NCBI GenBank assembly: GCA_003255025.1
Contig: QANY01000291.1
Span: forward strand, 682,001-746,000
Source: Datisca glomerata
Taxonomy: Eukaryota > Streptophyta > Magnoliopsida > Cucurbitales > Datiscaceae
Direction: 5' to 3'
Length of the DNA: 64,000 nucleotides
Under the pieces are notes generated by a model that was not told the origin of the DNA, searched no databases, and was given only the letters and a program-made list of their open reading frames with translations. The position numbers and the translations under genes were made by a program. Below, one piece after another: positions 1-12,023 of the stretch (within the stretch, counting starts at the first letter, position 1; every line of letters begins with the position of its first letter).

Positions 1-38
1 TTTTAACTATGATTTAGCACAAAGGTGCTATCATACAA

Positions 39-720
39 ATGAATGATTTTCATATCAGGGTTACATTATTGGATACTAAGGACAAAGGGAACAGCAGAGC
101 CTCATCCGCAGTAGTATGGGGTATGATGCAGTCACCCTTTGTGGTGGAAATCACATCGATGATATCGCCGAAGAGGTTCACCACCCCGAAATTTGAGATG
201 TATGGTGGCACCTCTGACCCTACTAATCATGTTTTACTCTATAAATAGGAGATGTCGGGAGCATGCATTCCAGAGGAAAAATTAAAAGGCATGCTATGTT
301 TATAGTTCACATCAAGTCTGAAGGAAGCCGCATCACATGGTTTGGAAGCCTATAACCCCGGTCCATACACTCATTTATCACCTAGCAACCCTCTTTATAG
401 AACAATTTGAGAGCAGTAAGAGTCTGATTAAGGAGGCACATGAACTCGTTACTGTAGTCTAGAAGAAGGATGAGACCCTAAGGGAATATATCTAATGATT
501 CAACAGTGAAAATATTGGAATTATCAGATGCGATGATGCAACAGTCGCGACTGTTTTCAGAAAATATTGTGACGGAAGGCATATACATGTATAAAGACTT
601 GCACCGTAAGATATCCAAGACCCTATCAGAATGCATCAGTAAGGCCAACGAATTCGTCGTGCTAGACGAGGAGATGATAAAGAAAAAAGGAAGAGGGAGC
701 ACAAGCTCCCCTTTGGTCAG
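39..720 (+). pseudogene. gypsy gag capsid remnant
   Basis: The first frame carries the typical start of a Retrotrans_gag domain: MMQSPFVVEI, then RFTTPKFEMYGGTSDPTNHV, the plant gypsy 'PKFxxYxGxxDPxxH' signature. The reading then shifts frame and meets stops, yet gag-like stretches can still be followed to about 720, where KDL and a TLSECISKANEF-like helix occur. In a working element this protein forms the virus-like particle. Here it is not translatable as one product. The upstream leader is outside the window. Confidence 0.7.
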
Positions 721-1361
721 AAGATAAGATACATATCGAAGAGGAAAGTTAAACTGAATAATGAGCGACATGAAGCACTTATGAGAAAGGATCAGTGTCG
801 CAGATAGGTTAGGACAAAGAGTTATCCTAGAGATCAACATTTCGCCCATGATTGTGAGCCTGAAGGAAATAGTTCATCAGATCGATGGCAAGGATTTCAT
901 CCCCCAACCTCCATAATTGAAACTGAAGATCGGGAAGAGGAGGAACTAGAATCAATACTGTGATTACCATAGAGATTACGAGCATACGACGGACAACTGT
1001 TGGAAGCTTAAGCTCGAGATCGAGTCTCTGATAAAATTGAGGCTTCTTGAAAGAATATCTGTTGGAGAAGGCCAACAAAAGGTCGAGGGTAGAGACCGAG
1101 GACAAACCCTGAGACGAGAGATCGGAGAGACGAGTTGTGCATGTGATCCATTGCCATCGATCTGATGAACTACCTTAGTAGGGAAATGGCACTTGATAGT
1201 TGCCTCATCATCCGATATTTTCAGTAGAAAAAAAGGGTGAGCGTGGCTTTAAGATAAAATGTATGGTATTGTTGCCCTAGCCATTAAATTTTCATTTCTT
1301 TATATTATCACTCTTTTATTAATTTAATTAGAACCTACACTCGAGTCTGAACTGATATAAT

Positions 1362-1740
1362 TTGATCATTATGAGCAAATTCAAAACCTTTGCGCAGATA
1401 TGGTCGGCATACATTACCCAGACGATTTCCTTGGATGTGGCAAATTGTCAGGTCAAGAAAATACTAGCAGACCCTGGAAGTTCAACCGATATAGTCTTCC
1501 TCTCGACCATAAAGCATATGGGAACAGGTGAGTTGCAAATGACCAAATGTGACCTGCAGCTTGTGGGATTTAAAGGTGTAGTCACTAGAGCAATTGAGAG
1601 TGTACTCATGCTCGTGAAAGTGATTGTAGGGAGACCATGGGTACATGCAATGAAGGAAATTCTTTATCCTTCAATTAGAAGATCAAGTTTCCAACTCCAT
1701 AAGAAGTAATGGAAATATGTGGGGATTAGGCGGTGATTAT
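1362..1740 (+). pseudogene. gypsy aspartic protease remnant
   Basis: The frame contains NCQVKKILADPGSSTDIVFL, matching the retropepsin active-site region of gypsy elements (usual core D[TSN]GSS; here DPGSS after 'ILA'). It continues to VGRPWVHAMKEI, a motif that in Tat-type polyproteins closes the protease before the RT. Asn or Ala in place of the usual second active-site residue appears as Pro, so the enzyme is probably dead. The jump from protease to integrase within 250 bp shows that RT-RNase H was deleted. Confidence 0.65.
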
Positions 1741-1958
1741 GAGTCGTTACCTCACCAACTTCAAGAAAAATGTGGAACAATAGAAACTACAGGGACGAGG
1801 TTGGACCTCAGATGCACCACCCATTGAATAAATGGTCGAGGTCTCGATCCATCCGTCAGGCAAATGGGCAAGGCAAAGCCTCCAATAAGACAGTACTGAA
1901 TACGCACAATAAGAGGCTATGCCAATCTAAGGGAACATGAGTCAAACAACAATCAGCA

Positions 1959-2426
1959 GTGTTGTGTTCATATAGGACAACAAATAGGGCTCTCATAAAA
2001 GAGACGCCCTTCTTGTTGGTTTATGGAGCGGAGGCTGCGATTCCAGTTGAGATTAGGATGCCCAATATCAAGGCACAACCCACAGAAGAGGACAGTAATA
2101 AAGAAGTCACGACTCAAGCACTAGAGGGTAGAAGGGAATTGGCACTTATAAGATTGGAGGCTTATGCTCAAAAAGCATCCCTATACTTCAATAAAGGTGC
2201 TAACATCCGCATATTCATAGTTAGAGACCGCATCCTCCAGATAGTATATCAGATACTCAAGGCCACGGAATGGGTAAGCTTTGTTCGAATTGAGAAGGCC
2301 CTTATGTCATCGCATGGATCATTAGGCCGAGGACATATATTCTCCAAGACCAAGAAGGGAGAATGGTTAATAAAAGTTGGAACACAACTAGCATTGGGAT
2401 TTACATTCATTAAGTGCTTTATTTAA
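1959..2426 (+). pseudogene. gypsy integrase C-terminal remnant
   Basis: The 155-codon frame begins CSYRTTNRALIKETPFLLVY and GAEAAIPVEI, the near-universal end of the integrase core in plant gypsy elements ('AYRTTxxxxTGxTPFxLVYGxEAxxPxE'). An alanine- and arginine-rich helix then follows, and a degenerate GPY-like region. It is the longest open stretch of this relic, but it lacks the zinc finger and the DDE core. Confidence 0.8.
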
Positions 2427-2562
2427 GTTGTACTGTTTTTTGTCAAGCAATTCACTTTAATAAGTTGTACTCTACAAAGTTAATAATTGAAGAGTACTAT
2501 TTTATTCAAATTAGTCAGTGAACATTAAGTCGTGTTCTAAGGCAATTACAAAGCACGCTTAA

Positions 2563-2711
2563 CCCGAGGTCATAGAACCCTTGAATGGAAAACCTCACCT
2601 AAGCCGACGGCCAGATGAAGCCTCCTAAGTGGGGATAAATGACCTCAATAGTACTTCATGGCACCCGAGGTCATGGAACCCTTGGACGGAAGACCTCACC
2701 TAAGGCCACGG
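2563..2711. repeat. 101-bp direct repeat in gypsy 3' region
   Basis: The block cccgaggtcat.gaaccctt followed by an 'acctcacctaag' stretch begins at 2,563 and again at 2,664. The second copy is interrupted at 2,711/2,712 by the outer end of a copia LTR. Such blocks are common in the 3' untranslated regions and LTRs of Tat-type elements. The surrounding 2,430-2,711 shows no coding signal. Confidence 0.6.
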
Positions 2712-4624
2712 TGTTGGATCGGGTTTTAAAATTTGAGAAAAAATCAATGAACCACGAATGGTTCGTGGGCGGAAAATAAAAAAAAATTCACATAAACCAT
2801 TTTAGCATATTAAATATTAAAATCATACTTATGATAATGCATACTTAGTTAAACGTATTCAATAGAAGTCGAAATGATTTATACCTTATGTTGTATCGGA
2901 GAATTTTTGACTTTGTGGAATCCTATTGTTTGTCTTTGTGTTCTTCGTAAAACTCGAATCAACCTTCACACCAACAACCACATGTAGGATTCAGAACTAT
3001 ATCTCAATTGGATGTTGATCAGGAATTGATTGTGGGCTCTCAAAACAACTGAAGAAGAAAAATCAGATTTTTTTCTTCTCCTTTGTGCACTTCAGCGGCA
3101 ACTAGGGGGAGGGAGAGAAACTGTGTTTTCTATGTTCTGTGCAATCACACACTATGTAAGGGTTATGGATGCAACCCTCTTGCCATCCCTTATATAATAA
3201 TTATGAAATTTTCACATATACCCCTATATGTTAGATTACCAAAAATTTACCCCCTAATATATGTTATTGCTGAAAATTACATATCTCTTCATAGTCAATG
3301 TTGTGTCTAAATTTATCAATCTAAATTGATAAATTAAATTGATCATCATCAATTAATTATTTAATTTATTTTATTGATTAATTATCTAATAATTAGAAAA
3401 TAATCAATCAATTAATTTGAACATTAATTACTCGCTTTTCACTAATTAAGTGACAACATCCATCACATATGAGTTCAGAAAATATGCCTTAGTCCAAAAC
3501 ACGTTTTTGGACCAATTGGTATTTTTTTTTCATTTATGTTATTATGAGCTACTCCTGAGATTAAATGAACCCACATAATATAGGACTCAAATACTCGACG
3601 AATTTATCTTTATAAATTTTTTACATATTTAATTCTGACATCGTACAACTCCCACTATAACTCTGATGCTGAATCAACTCTCGATTCATACACGCTACAT
3701 TTTCTGTTGGTGTAAAGAAATATTTTATTTCACGGCCCACAAAATATTTTAACATATTACCCTTCGTGAATATCATTGACAATAGCGGGATGTAAACTTA
3801 TCATTTTACCCCTCTATTTATTATTTCTTTAACTCTTTTATAGATTGTGAATAAGAAAAATATGACAGTGAATTGTCTCGTATAGTTCACCATGTCTTAT
3901 TCAATTATTCATTTCATTGAATACTTGGCCAAGTTAATTCATTCACACACACATCAATAAAGTATAGGGTGACATTGTTGCATTTACAATCTCGCGATGA
4001 ATTTTCATATATGTAAATCACGTAACTCGAACATAGTTGAATCACGATCCCAACAGTTGAAGTATTGTCCGACAATTCGAACTCACATATTTTTTTGCCA
4101 CATCAAATATTGTAACTAACTAAATCAAGTTTCATATTCACCTCAGGATTAAGGTAATTATGAAAATACTCTTATAGGTATAATAATTAGATTTAAAGCT
4201 AGATAAACGACTTTGCTATAAACTAATTGATTTCTATTCAACATGTTCCACAACATCTCTAGGTCAACCGTTAGAGCCTCCACTCTCATGCCCCAAGATC
4301 GGCATCCTTCGGTTCAACCTAACAGTCGTAATCGGTCTCGATTACCGAGTCGATCCTAAGATTGTAAATAACATTATGAACTATTTCATAAGAGTTTGCT
4401 TGAAAGACATCTCCGTCTTTACTCTTCTTACGTTGATAATAGTTTAAGGACTTGAGTAAATTATAAACACACTTTAATTACTAGAGAAAAACTTTCATTC
4501 ATTCATTAAATTCAGTAATACAAAATGATAGAGAAATAACTAAATAACCATAAATAGTTATTACACCCTACTTTATGGACATAATTTCAAAAAATTTTCA
4601 CTTGGACTAAAGTAGGTGTGTACA
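2712..4624 (-). repeat. copia 1 3' LTR
   Basis: On the minus strand the LTR starts TGTACACACCTACTTTAGTC at 4,624, directly after a purine-rich tract and the usual 'gagat' before a copia 3' LTR. It ends CCGATCCAACA at 2,712. It is about 1.9 kb long and aligns throughout with the oppositely oriented LTR at 8,145-9,948, for example around the shared block gattacgactgttaggttga. No gene lies in it. Confidence 0.85.
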
Positions 4625-4639
4625 ATCTCATATCCCCAT

Positions 4640-5850
4640 GACCTCTAGATGACCATAAAAGATTGTGCTGCTTAAAGTCTTCGTGAATGGATCTACTAGG
4701 TTGTTGACCTTCGATATGTGTCTTACTACAACATATCCACGCTGAACAATCTTTCTAATTAGGTGATACTTACGTTATATGTGTTTGGATCATTTGTGGC
4801 TCATTGGTTCATTCGAATTCGCTACAGCCCCACTGTTATCGGAATAAAGTGTCATGAGCTTGTCAGCTTCTGGAACAACTTCCAGACTCTTCAAAAACAC
4901 TCTAAGTCATACAACCTCCTTTGTAGCTTCACAAACTACTACATACTCAGCTTCCATGGTAGAATCAACAATGCAATAATGCTTGGTACTTCTCCATACA
5001 ACTGCTCCACCATTCAGGATGAGCATCGATCATGAAGTGGACCTCCTAGAATCCTTGTCTGCTTGAAAATCAGAACCAGTATACCCTATCATATTCAGGT
5101 CGGTACCTGTATACACAAGCATGTAGTTCCTTATTCTCCTAAGATACTTAAGGATATGCTTGACGACATTTCAATGCTCGAATCCAGGATTATATTGGAA
5201 ACGACTCACCACGCCCACCACGTAGCAAATGTATGGTCTAGTGCAAAGCATCACACACATGAGACTTTTTGCGGCTGAAGTATAAGGAATATTTCTCATG
5301 TCTTCCTCTTCTTAAAGAGTCTTGGGAGACTGCTCCTTGGACAAGTTGACTCTGTGCCTAAAAGGAAGATATCCCTTCTTGGAGTCTTGCATACTGAAGC
5401 AGTCAATCACCTTATCAATATAAGATGCTTGAGATAATGCCAATTTTCTATTCTTCCGATCCCGAAAGATTTGAATACCAAGGACAAATGCATCTTCTCC
5501 AAGATCCTTAATATCAAATTTCTTTGCAAGCCAAATCTTGATATCAGATAATTTTTCTACATCATTCTTAATGAGCAGAATATTATCGTCGTATAAAATC
5601 AGAAAAATGACATTCCCATCGTGTATCAGCTTATACACACAGGGTTGTCCACTAACTACTCAAAACTAAAGTTCTTGATAGTTTCATCGAATCTGATATC
5701 CCATAATCGGGACGCTTGTTTAAGTCCATAAATGGATTTCAGTAGTTCGCAAACATTGCCCTCTTGGCCTTTCTCCATGATCCAGTCTGGTTGAGCCATA
5801 TAAATATACTCTTCAAGATTGTCATTCAAAAAATTAGTCTTGACATCCAT
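4640..5850 (-). pseudogene. copia 1 reverse transcriptase-RNase H remnant
   Basis: Read on the minus strand, 5,850-5,656 gives MDVKTNFLNDNLEEYIYMAQ and [15 protein letters not shown], the hallmark copia RT blocks (usual MDVKTAFLNG and YGLKQAPRxW). The next frame, 5,638-5,312, gives LILYDDNILLIKND, where the catalytic YVDDML box has become YDDNIL, and then KDLGEDAFVLGIQI. From 5,300 to 4,640 a stop-ridden frame still resembles the RNase H and polyprotein end. The enzyme is inactive. In a live element it copies RNA to cDNA in the cytoplasm. Confidence 0.85.
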
Positions 5851-7200
5851 CTACCAGGTTTCATAATCGAGGGCAGCAGCAGTGGACATGAGGATTCGGA
5901 TGGATTTAAGCATGGGCACTGGTGAGAAGGTATCCTCATAGTCAATACCTTTCTTTTGGGTATAGCCCTTAGCTATTAGCCTAGCTTTGAATGTCTCCAC
6001 CTTCCCATCCATACCTCTTTTTTCTTATAAATCCATTTACAACATACATGTTTTACCCCTTCAGGAGGATCTACAAGTTTCCAGACTCTGTTCGAGTACA
6101 TAGATTGTATCGCAACGTTCATGGCTTCTTACTATAGATTTGCTTCAGGACTAGCCATGTCCTGTGAGTAGGAGACAGATTCATCATGACCCTTATTTGA
6201 GACTGTTGTTAAGGCATCTCCATAAGACATGTACCTGTCAGGTTCACAACCCTTCCACTATATCGGGGCTCCATAGGCTCTGGCTCCTACTGTGGTTCTT
6301 CTATTATTGAATCAGAAATAGTTCCTGATGGGGGAGTCGGTGTTCTCTCATTCAATAATTTCTCTAGCACAATAGTGCTTCTCGGCTTCACACTGCTTAT
6401 ATAGTCTTCTTCAAGAAAAGTGTGCATTCATGTTAACAGATATTTTATTGTCAGTAGGACTATAAAAGACATATCCACTTACTCCTTTGTAATATCCTAC
6501 AAACATACATAATTCTGATCGATTGGCCAACTTGCATATCTTCGATTTTAGAATAGGTGCTGGGATCCCCATATTCTAAGGTGGTTTACCGATGACTTTC
6601 ATCCATTCCATCTTTCATATGGCATACGAGGCACCATCTTTGATGGAACTTGGTTCAGAATGTATGTTGTTGTTTCCAAGACATATCCCCAGAATGAATC
6701 TGGGAGGGATGAGAGGAACTCATCAAGGATTTAACCATATCCAATAGAGTTCGATTTCTTTTCTCTGACACACCATTCTGTTCTGCAGTGCCAAGTGTTA
6801 TAAGTTGAAAACAAATACCTTTGTCCTTAAGAAAGTCTTTGAACTCTTATAGCAAGTACTCTCCAACACGATGAGATTGTAGTGTTTTGATTTATTTCTC
6901 TAATTGCATTTTGACCATAGCCTTGTACTATTTGAACTTCAGACTTTTGGAACATTAGATAAACATGTCCAAAATGTGAGTAGTCATCAGTGAAGGTTAT
7001 AAAGTATTCATAACCTCATCTTGCTTGTATATTCAATGGCCCACATACATAACTATGTACGAGTTCGAGGCATTGAGTGGCTCTTTCACCCTTCGCTGAA
7101 AAGTTTCTCTTTGTCATTTTACCTTCTATACAGGATTTATATGTGGGTAGTGATCTCGCACTCAAAGTTTATAGTGGACCATCTCTTGCAAGTCTTTCAA
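5851..7200 (-). pseudogene. copia 1 integrase and RT N-terminal remnant
   Basis: Minus-strand translation near 7,130-6,900 gives ERATQCLELVHSYVCGPLN and GYEYFITFTDDYSHFGHVYL, the start of the copia integrase core (usual LELIHSDVCGP and YFxTFIDDYSR). Downstream fragments keep ILNQVPSK and the basic RYSGRVV motif between integrase and RT. Several stops break it. The overlapping plus-strand open frames at 7,021-7,371 are shadows of this region. Confidence 0.75.
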
Positions 7201-7646
7201 TCATGTCCTGGCTTATGTGGCCAAGACGTAAATGTCAAAAATATGTCAGATCGGTTGAGTCAGACTTCAAACTTTTACTATCCCTTTGTAAATCAATATT
7301 TACTTCAATGTCACATATCATTGAAACTATTGGTTTTACGTAAAATGGTTTATTTATCAAGCGTGCAGTAGCAATTAAGCAATCATTTTTAAAAATACCA
7401 ATATCTTTATCAATGTAATTCAAACAGAATCTTTGCTCAATTAAACTAGCTACTGAAATAAAGTTCTGCCAAAAACTGAGATATAATAAACATCACGTAA
7501 ACCTATAAACTTGCTATCTAATAACAATTAATAGTTTCAAAGTCAACAATCCATGAAAAAGTAGAGTGAGGCACATAACAGGCCTCAATAACAAGTATTA
7601 TACATTTAGATCTCAAATCATTGAGATAGTCTAAGAAGTTGCGTTC

Positions 7647-8138
7647 TCAATGGCTAGTAGCTCCATAATGATGACGTTTGTCTTTCGATTTGTCCATTTT
7701 TGTAGTGCCCTTACCTTTCACAACTTTCGAGTTCTGCTTCTTAACCTTCTTCAAACTTCTCTTGTGTTTCTTTTTTGCGCCAGAGGTGGAAGACTTGCTT
7801 TTAGTAAAGTTTATCTCTCTAGTCTTCCTTTTACCCTTCAGAAACAGGGTCTCAGTAGCTTGCAGTTCCTTCATCAGCTCTAGATGTAAGTACTTCAACT
7901 TATTCATCGAATAATTAAGTTTGAAGTTCTCAAAAGTGTCAGGTAGAGTCTCAATGATCATATCAACTTGTGTCTCACCATCTACCTCAGCACCCACGCT
8001 CTCTATCTCATTCAGATAACTAATGATCATCATCATATGTTCTCCGACAGAAGCTACAAGTTTCATCCTGCAGTTCATGAAATTTCACACAGCAGCCTGT
8101 TTTGCTTGACGACCCTGATATCTGATTTGTCCTGAAAA
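7647..8138 (-). pseudogene. copia 1 gag C-terminal half
   Basis: The minus frame carries GEHMMMIISYLNEIESVGAE, then GETQVDMIIETLPDTFENFK and NYSMNKL, the standard middle and end of copia gag (UBN2-type domain), followed by a lysine-rich tail. Its readable upstream part, QGRQAKQAAV, begins only at about 8,138, right beside the truncated plus-strand LTR. The N-terminal half of gag is not on this strand but at 11,682-12,020 on the other strand. A stop separates QAAV from NFMNCRMK. Confidence 0.8.
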
Positions 8139-8144
8139 TTAAAA

Positions 8145-9948
8145 ACTATTTACTTTATAATTTACTCAAGTCCTGGAACTATTGTCAACGTAAAAAGAGT
8201 AAAGACATATGGGACTTTCAGACAAACTATCTGAAATAATTCAGAATGTTATTCACAGTCTTAGGATCAACATGGCAACCAAGTTTGATTACGACTGTTA
8301 GGTTGAACCAAAGGATGCCGGTCTTGGAGCATGTGAGTGAAGACTTTAATGGTTGACCTAGATATATTGCGGAATATGTTGAATAGACCAGTAATCAATT
8401 AGTTTATAGCAAAGTCATTTATCTAACTCTAAATCTAATTATTACACCTAAAAGTGTATTTTCATAATTACCTGAATCTTGAGGTGAATACGAAACTTGA
8501 CTTAGTTAATTACAATCTTTCATATGCCAAATGAGTGAGTTCGAATTACCGGACAATACCTCGGCTATTGGGTCATGATTCAATTATGTTGGAGTTATGT
8601 GATTCAACTATGTTGGAGTTGCTTGATTCACAAATATGAAAATTCGTGACAAAATTGCAAATGCAACAATATCACTTTATGCTTTATTGATGGGTGTGTG
8701 AATAAATTAACTTGTCCAAGTATTCGATGAAATGAATCATTGAATAAGACATGGTGAATTGTACAAGACAATTCACTGTTACGCCTTTCTTATTCAAAAT
8801 CAATAATTGAGTTAATGAAATAATAACTAAAGAGAAAATGGTAAATTTACATCCCGCTCTCGCTACTGATATTCATGCGCTCTCGCTACTGATATTCATG
8901 AAGGGTATTATGTTAAAATATTTTATGGATCATGAAATAAAAGTGTTCATTTGCACCAACAAAAAAATGTAACGCGCATGATTCGAGAGTTGATTCAACA
9001 TCAGACCTATAATGTAGTCGTATGATGTCAGAATTAAATAGGTCGAAAATTTATGGAGATAAACTCACCGAGTATTTGAATCCTATAGCTTTATTCATGT
9101 GAGTCCATTCGGTCTTAGAAGTAGCTCATAAAGACATGAATGAAAAATAACACCAATTGGACCAATGTATATTTCTCGAATCCATATGTGATGGGTGGTG
9201 TCACTTAATTAGAAAAGAGCAAGTAATTACTATTCAAATTAATTAATTGGTTATTTTCAAATTATTGAATAATTAGTAAATAAAAAAATTAATTAATTAA
9301 TTGATGTAGATCAATTCAATTTATCAATTTGGATTAATGAATTTAAACACAACATTGACTTTAGAGAGATATGTAATTTTCGGCAATAACAAATATTAGG
9401 GGGTGAATTTTTGTTAATTTAATATATAGGGGTATATGCGTAAATTCTGTAATTATTATATAAGTGATGGCAATATGGTTGCATTTGTAACCCTAACACA
9501 GTATATGATTACACAGAGTAGAGAAAAACACAGCTTATCTCCCTCCCTTTAGTTGCCACCAAAATACACAGAGGAGAAGAAAAATATTAATTTTCTTCTC
9601 TAGTTATTTTGAGAGCCCTCACTCAATTCCTGATCAATATATAATTGAGATATACTTCTGAATCCTACGAGTGGTTGTTGGTGTGAATGTTGATTCGAGT
9701 TTTGCGAATAACGAAGAACACAAAGACAATTAATAGGATTATACCAAGTTAGAAATTCTCTGAGACAACACGAGGTGTAAATCATTTCTACATTTATTGA
9801 ATAAGTTTAACTAAATATGCATAATCGTAAGTATGATTTTGATATTTAATATGATTAAATGGTTGATGTAAATTTTTTTTTGATTTTTCGCCCACAAACC
9901 ATTTGTGGCTCATTAATTTTTTCTCAAATTTTAAAATCCGATCCAACA
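8145..9948 (+). repeat. copia 1 LTR in opposite orientation, 5'-truncated
   Basis: This copy aligns with the reverse complement of 2,712-4,624 from 'taatttactcaag' (about 8,151) to the terminal CCGATCCAACA at 9,948. It lacks roughly the first 150 bp of the LTR. It carries a local 25-bp tandem duplication (ctcgctactgatattcatg) at 8,857-8,902 that the other LTR lacks. It is followed immediately by a primer-binding site, so it served as a 5' LTR. Confidence 0.85.
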
Positions 9949-9950
9949 AT

Positions 9951-9962
9951 TGGTATCAGAGC
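9951..9962 (+). other. copia primer-binding site (tRNA-iMet)
   Basis: TGGTATCAGAGC lies two bases after the LTR end CA. This is the standard minus-strand primer-binding site of plant copia elements, complementary to the 3' end of initiator tRNA-Met. Confidence 0.9.
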
Positions 9963-11681
9963 CTTGGATTATTGATTGTGCATAGTTAGTTTTTAAACGT
10001 ATGTAACATTGGATGTTGTGATATTGGCATATTATTTTGTATGGTGATTCAAAATAGTTTTGAATGTATTTTATGAATGGATCCCGACTTATTGGCTCGA
10101 AGCATTTTATTTTTCAAGTTTTGAATTGATGTACGCTGAAATTGAGGCATAGGATTTCGTGTAATTTATTTTCTTGAAGAAGTTATATTTTTTAAATTCC
10201 ATGTAATCCGCCGTTGCCTCAGAAAGTCAGCATCGTCGGACGTCACCGCCGACTGCTGTCGGTCGAGCTGCCTCCTGCCCCGCCGCTTACCTTTGTGACC
10301 ATGCGTAGTGACTATTGTTTGTGAAACCCTAAGATAACAATTAGGTTTAGGAAGCCCTGTGATGTTTCGCGAAAATCCTTATCCTATCTTTTATCTCTTA
10401 AATTTTGAATTTTGATTTTAATTTTAAACAAATAAAAGATAATTAAAATTTAAAAGATGATAATCAATTTTATCTTTTTATCTTTTGAATTTGGATTCAA
10501 AAGATAATTATATTTTTTATATTTTTATTTTTTTAATTTTGAATTTAAAATATAATTATTTATTTCATCTTTTTATTTTTTGAATTTTGAATTCAAAAGA
10601 TAATTATTAATCTTATCTTTTTATCTTTTGAATTTTTAATATTAAAAATGATATTTAGTGGGATTATTTAATTAGAAAAAATAATTTTTCTTAATTAAAA
10701 GGGTTTGATCAAGCTTGAAAATGTGACAGCACTATTGTAAAGAGTTACAAAATTAGTGAGACTTCCTGAAGGACAAGGAGATAATTACAGATGCCAAGAA
10801 GACTAGTATTTTAATTATTGTAATTTATTTATCATTCTTTTTATGGGTTGTAAAGCCAATATGGAGGTTAATTTTGAATGGATGATTTATTATTAATCTC
10901 ACATCATCATATAATATACCATATAGAAATAGAGATATGTCAATATTAAAATGTCATGTACATGCATCATTGTAGTTTAAATTTATAATGGGTTATAATT
11001 TAAATACAATGCGAATTTTATAAAAGTTATAAATTTTAAATTTAAATTTAAATTTCATAAAAGTTTGCAATTTTCAAAAAAAAATTGTTTCTAAATTAAT
11101 AAAGAGTTATAATTTTTGAAAAAACAACGAGAAATCCATTTTTTCAAAAACTAAATGGGAGGATCGTTTACGTTGAAACCTTCTCAAGGTCTTCAACACA
11201 AACTTGATCGTGGCACGAGGAATGGTTTAGAGCCACCCTAGCGGTCCTCTCTTCAGTTGGAGAAACTTAAGAATCGTGTCGCTTTGAGTCACCGAGTTGC
11301 TTAAGAAGCTAAAGCTTGTAAAGGATGTGGTGAGGCATGACCGTTCCTAGATGGACTGTCAATTCATGGTAACCTTTAAGACCGCACATTGAAATCTCTT
11401 GTAGGGGCTAGTCAATGAGATTAAGGTGATCAAAATCATTGGTGATTGGTAAAGCTAGATGTAGTGACATGAGAAGCGTTAACCAAACGAGATGAGTCTC
11501 GATGTAACACGAGGTAGCTTGGACGTTGTACTTAGATGAGACAAGCTATCGTTGTTGATCATAACATCATGGAAGACATATTTTTTATTGGATTTTTAAA
11601 TATTTAAGTATTTGTATCATACATCATACTTTCCTAAATGATTGAGTAATTATTTATACCACTTTATTTTTTTCAGTAATC
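9963..11681 (+). other. copia 1 untranslated leader
   Basis: This 1.7-kb stretch has no gene. It contains a GC-rich patch (10,205-10,310) whose composition is matched in the leader of copia 2 (17,130-17,290, reverse orientation). It also holds an AT-rich array at about 10,380-10,660 in which 'atcttttgaattt' and 'aattcaaaagata' recur three times, giving short inverted repeats. Copia leaders of 1-2 kb occur in plants. Confidence 0.6.
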
Positions 11682-12020
11682 ATGTCGCTATCCCCACACT
11701 TAACTATCTTAAATGCGAACAAACTTACTAGTGAAAATTAATTGGATTGGAAACGTAATATTCATATCTGCTGACAGTAGAAAAGCTCAAGTTCGTGCTC
11801 ACCACCCCTTGTCCCCTTGAGCACAGTAGAAAAGCTCAATTTCGTGCTCACTACCCCTTGTCCCCTCGAGCGTGTTGCTGAATCGACTCAAGATAAAAAT
11901 GATGCTTATGATTTTTAGCTGCATTCTGATGAGATCAGCATGTGTTACGTATTGGCTTCTATTAGCAATGTGTTGCAACAACAACATCAGAACATGAAAA
12001 GTGTCGCTGATATGATGTTC
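11682..12020 (+). pseudogene. copia 1 gag N-terminal half
   Basis: ATG at 11,682 opens MSLSPHLTILNANKLTSEN, then LDWKRNIHI, the conserved start of copia gag. After a 49-bp tandem duplication (11,775-11,872) that breaks the frame, the reading resumes with CYVLASISNVLQQQHQNM and ADMMF, then ends abruptly near 12,020. The sequence expected next (a 'NLxEMFxxQxRxAKQAA' block) occurs on the opposite strand at 8,138. Two in-frame stops are also present. Confidence 0.8.
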
Positions 12021-12023
12021 TTC

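Larger units (their letters stand above)
1..2711 (+). mobile_element. Ty3/gypsy (Tat/Retand-like) retrotransposon relic
   Basis: A decayed gypsy element reads gag, protease, then integrase C-terminus along the plus strand. Reverse transcriptase and RNase H are missing, because the protease piece ending near 1,740 is followed almost at once by integrase sequence at 1,959. No frame stays open for more than about 150 codons. The right side (2,430-2,711) is non-coding and holds a 101-bp direct repeat, probably part of the 3' untranslated region or LTR. It is cut where the copia LTR begins at 2,712. The left end lies outside the window. Confidence 0.8.
2712..12020 (-). mobile_element. Ty1/copia element 1, internally rearranged
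   Basis: The element lies mainly on the minus strand: gag C-terminus (about 8,138), integrase, RT, RNase H, polypurine tract, and the 3' LTR (4,624 down to 2,712). The matching 5' LTR, primer-binding site, leader and gag N-terminus lie to the right but on the plus strand (about 8,145-12,020). The two gag halves meet nearly exactly if that right block is flipped. This suggests one element with an inverted 5' part rather than two unrelated fragments. All coding parts carry stops and frameshifts. Confidence 0.75.

Noticed and set aside
7021..7371. Plus-strand 116-codon frame
   Set aside because: It is a shadow of the minus-strand copia integrase, whose conserved motifs are clear.
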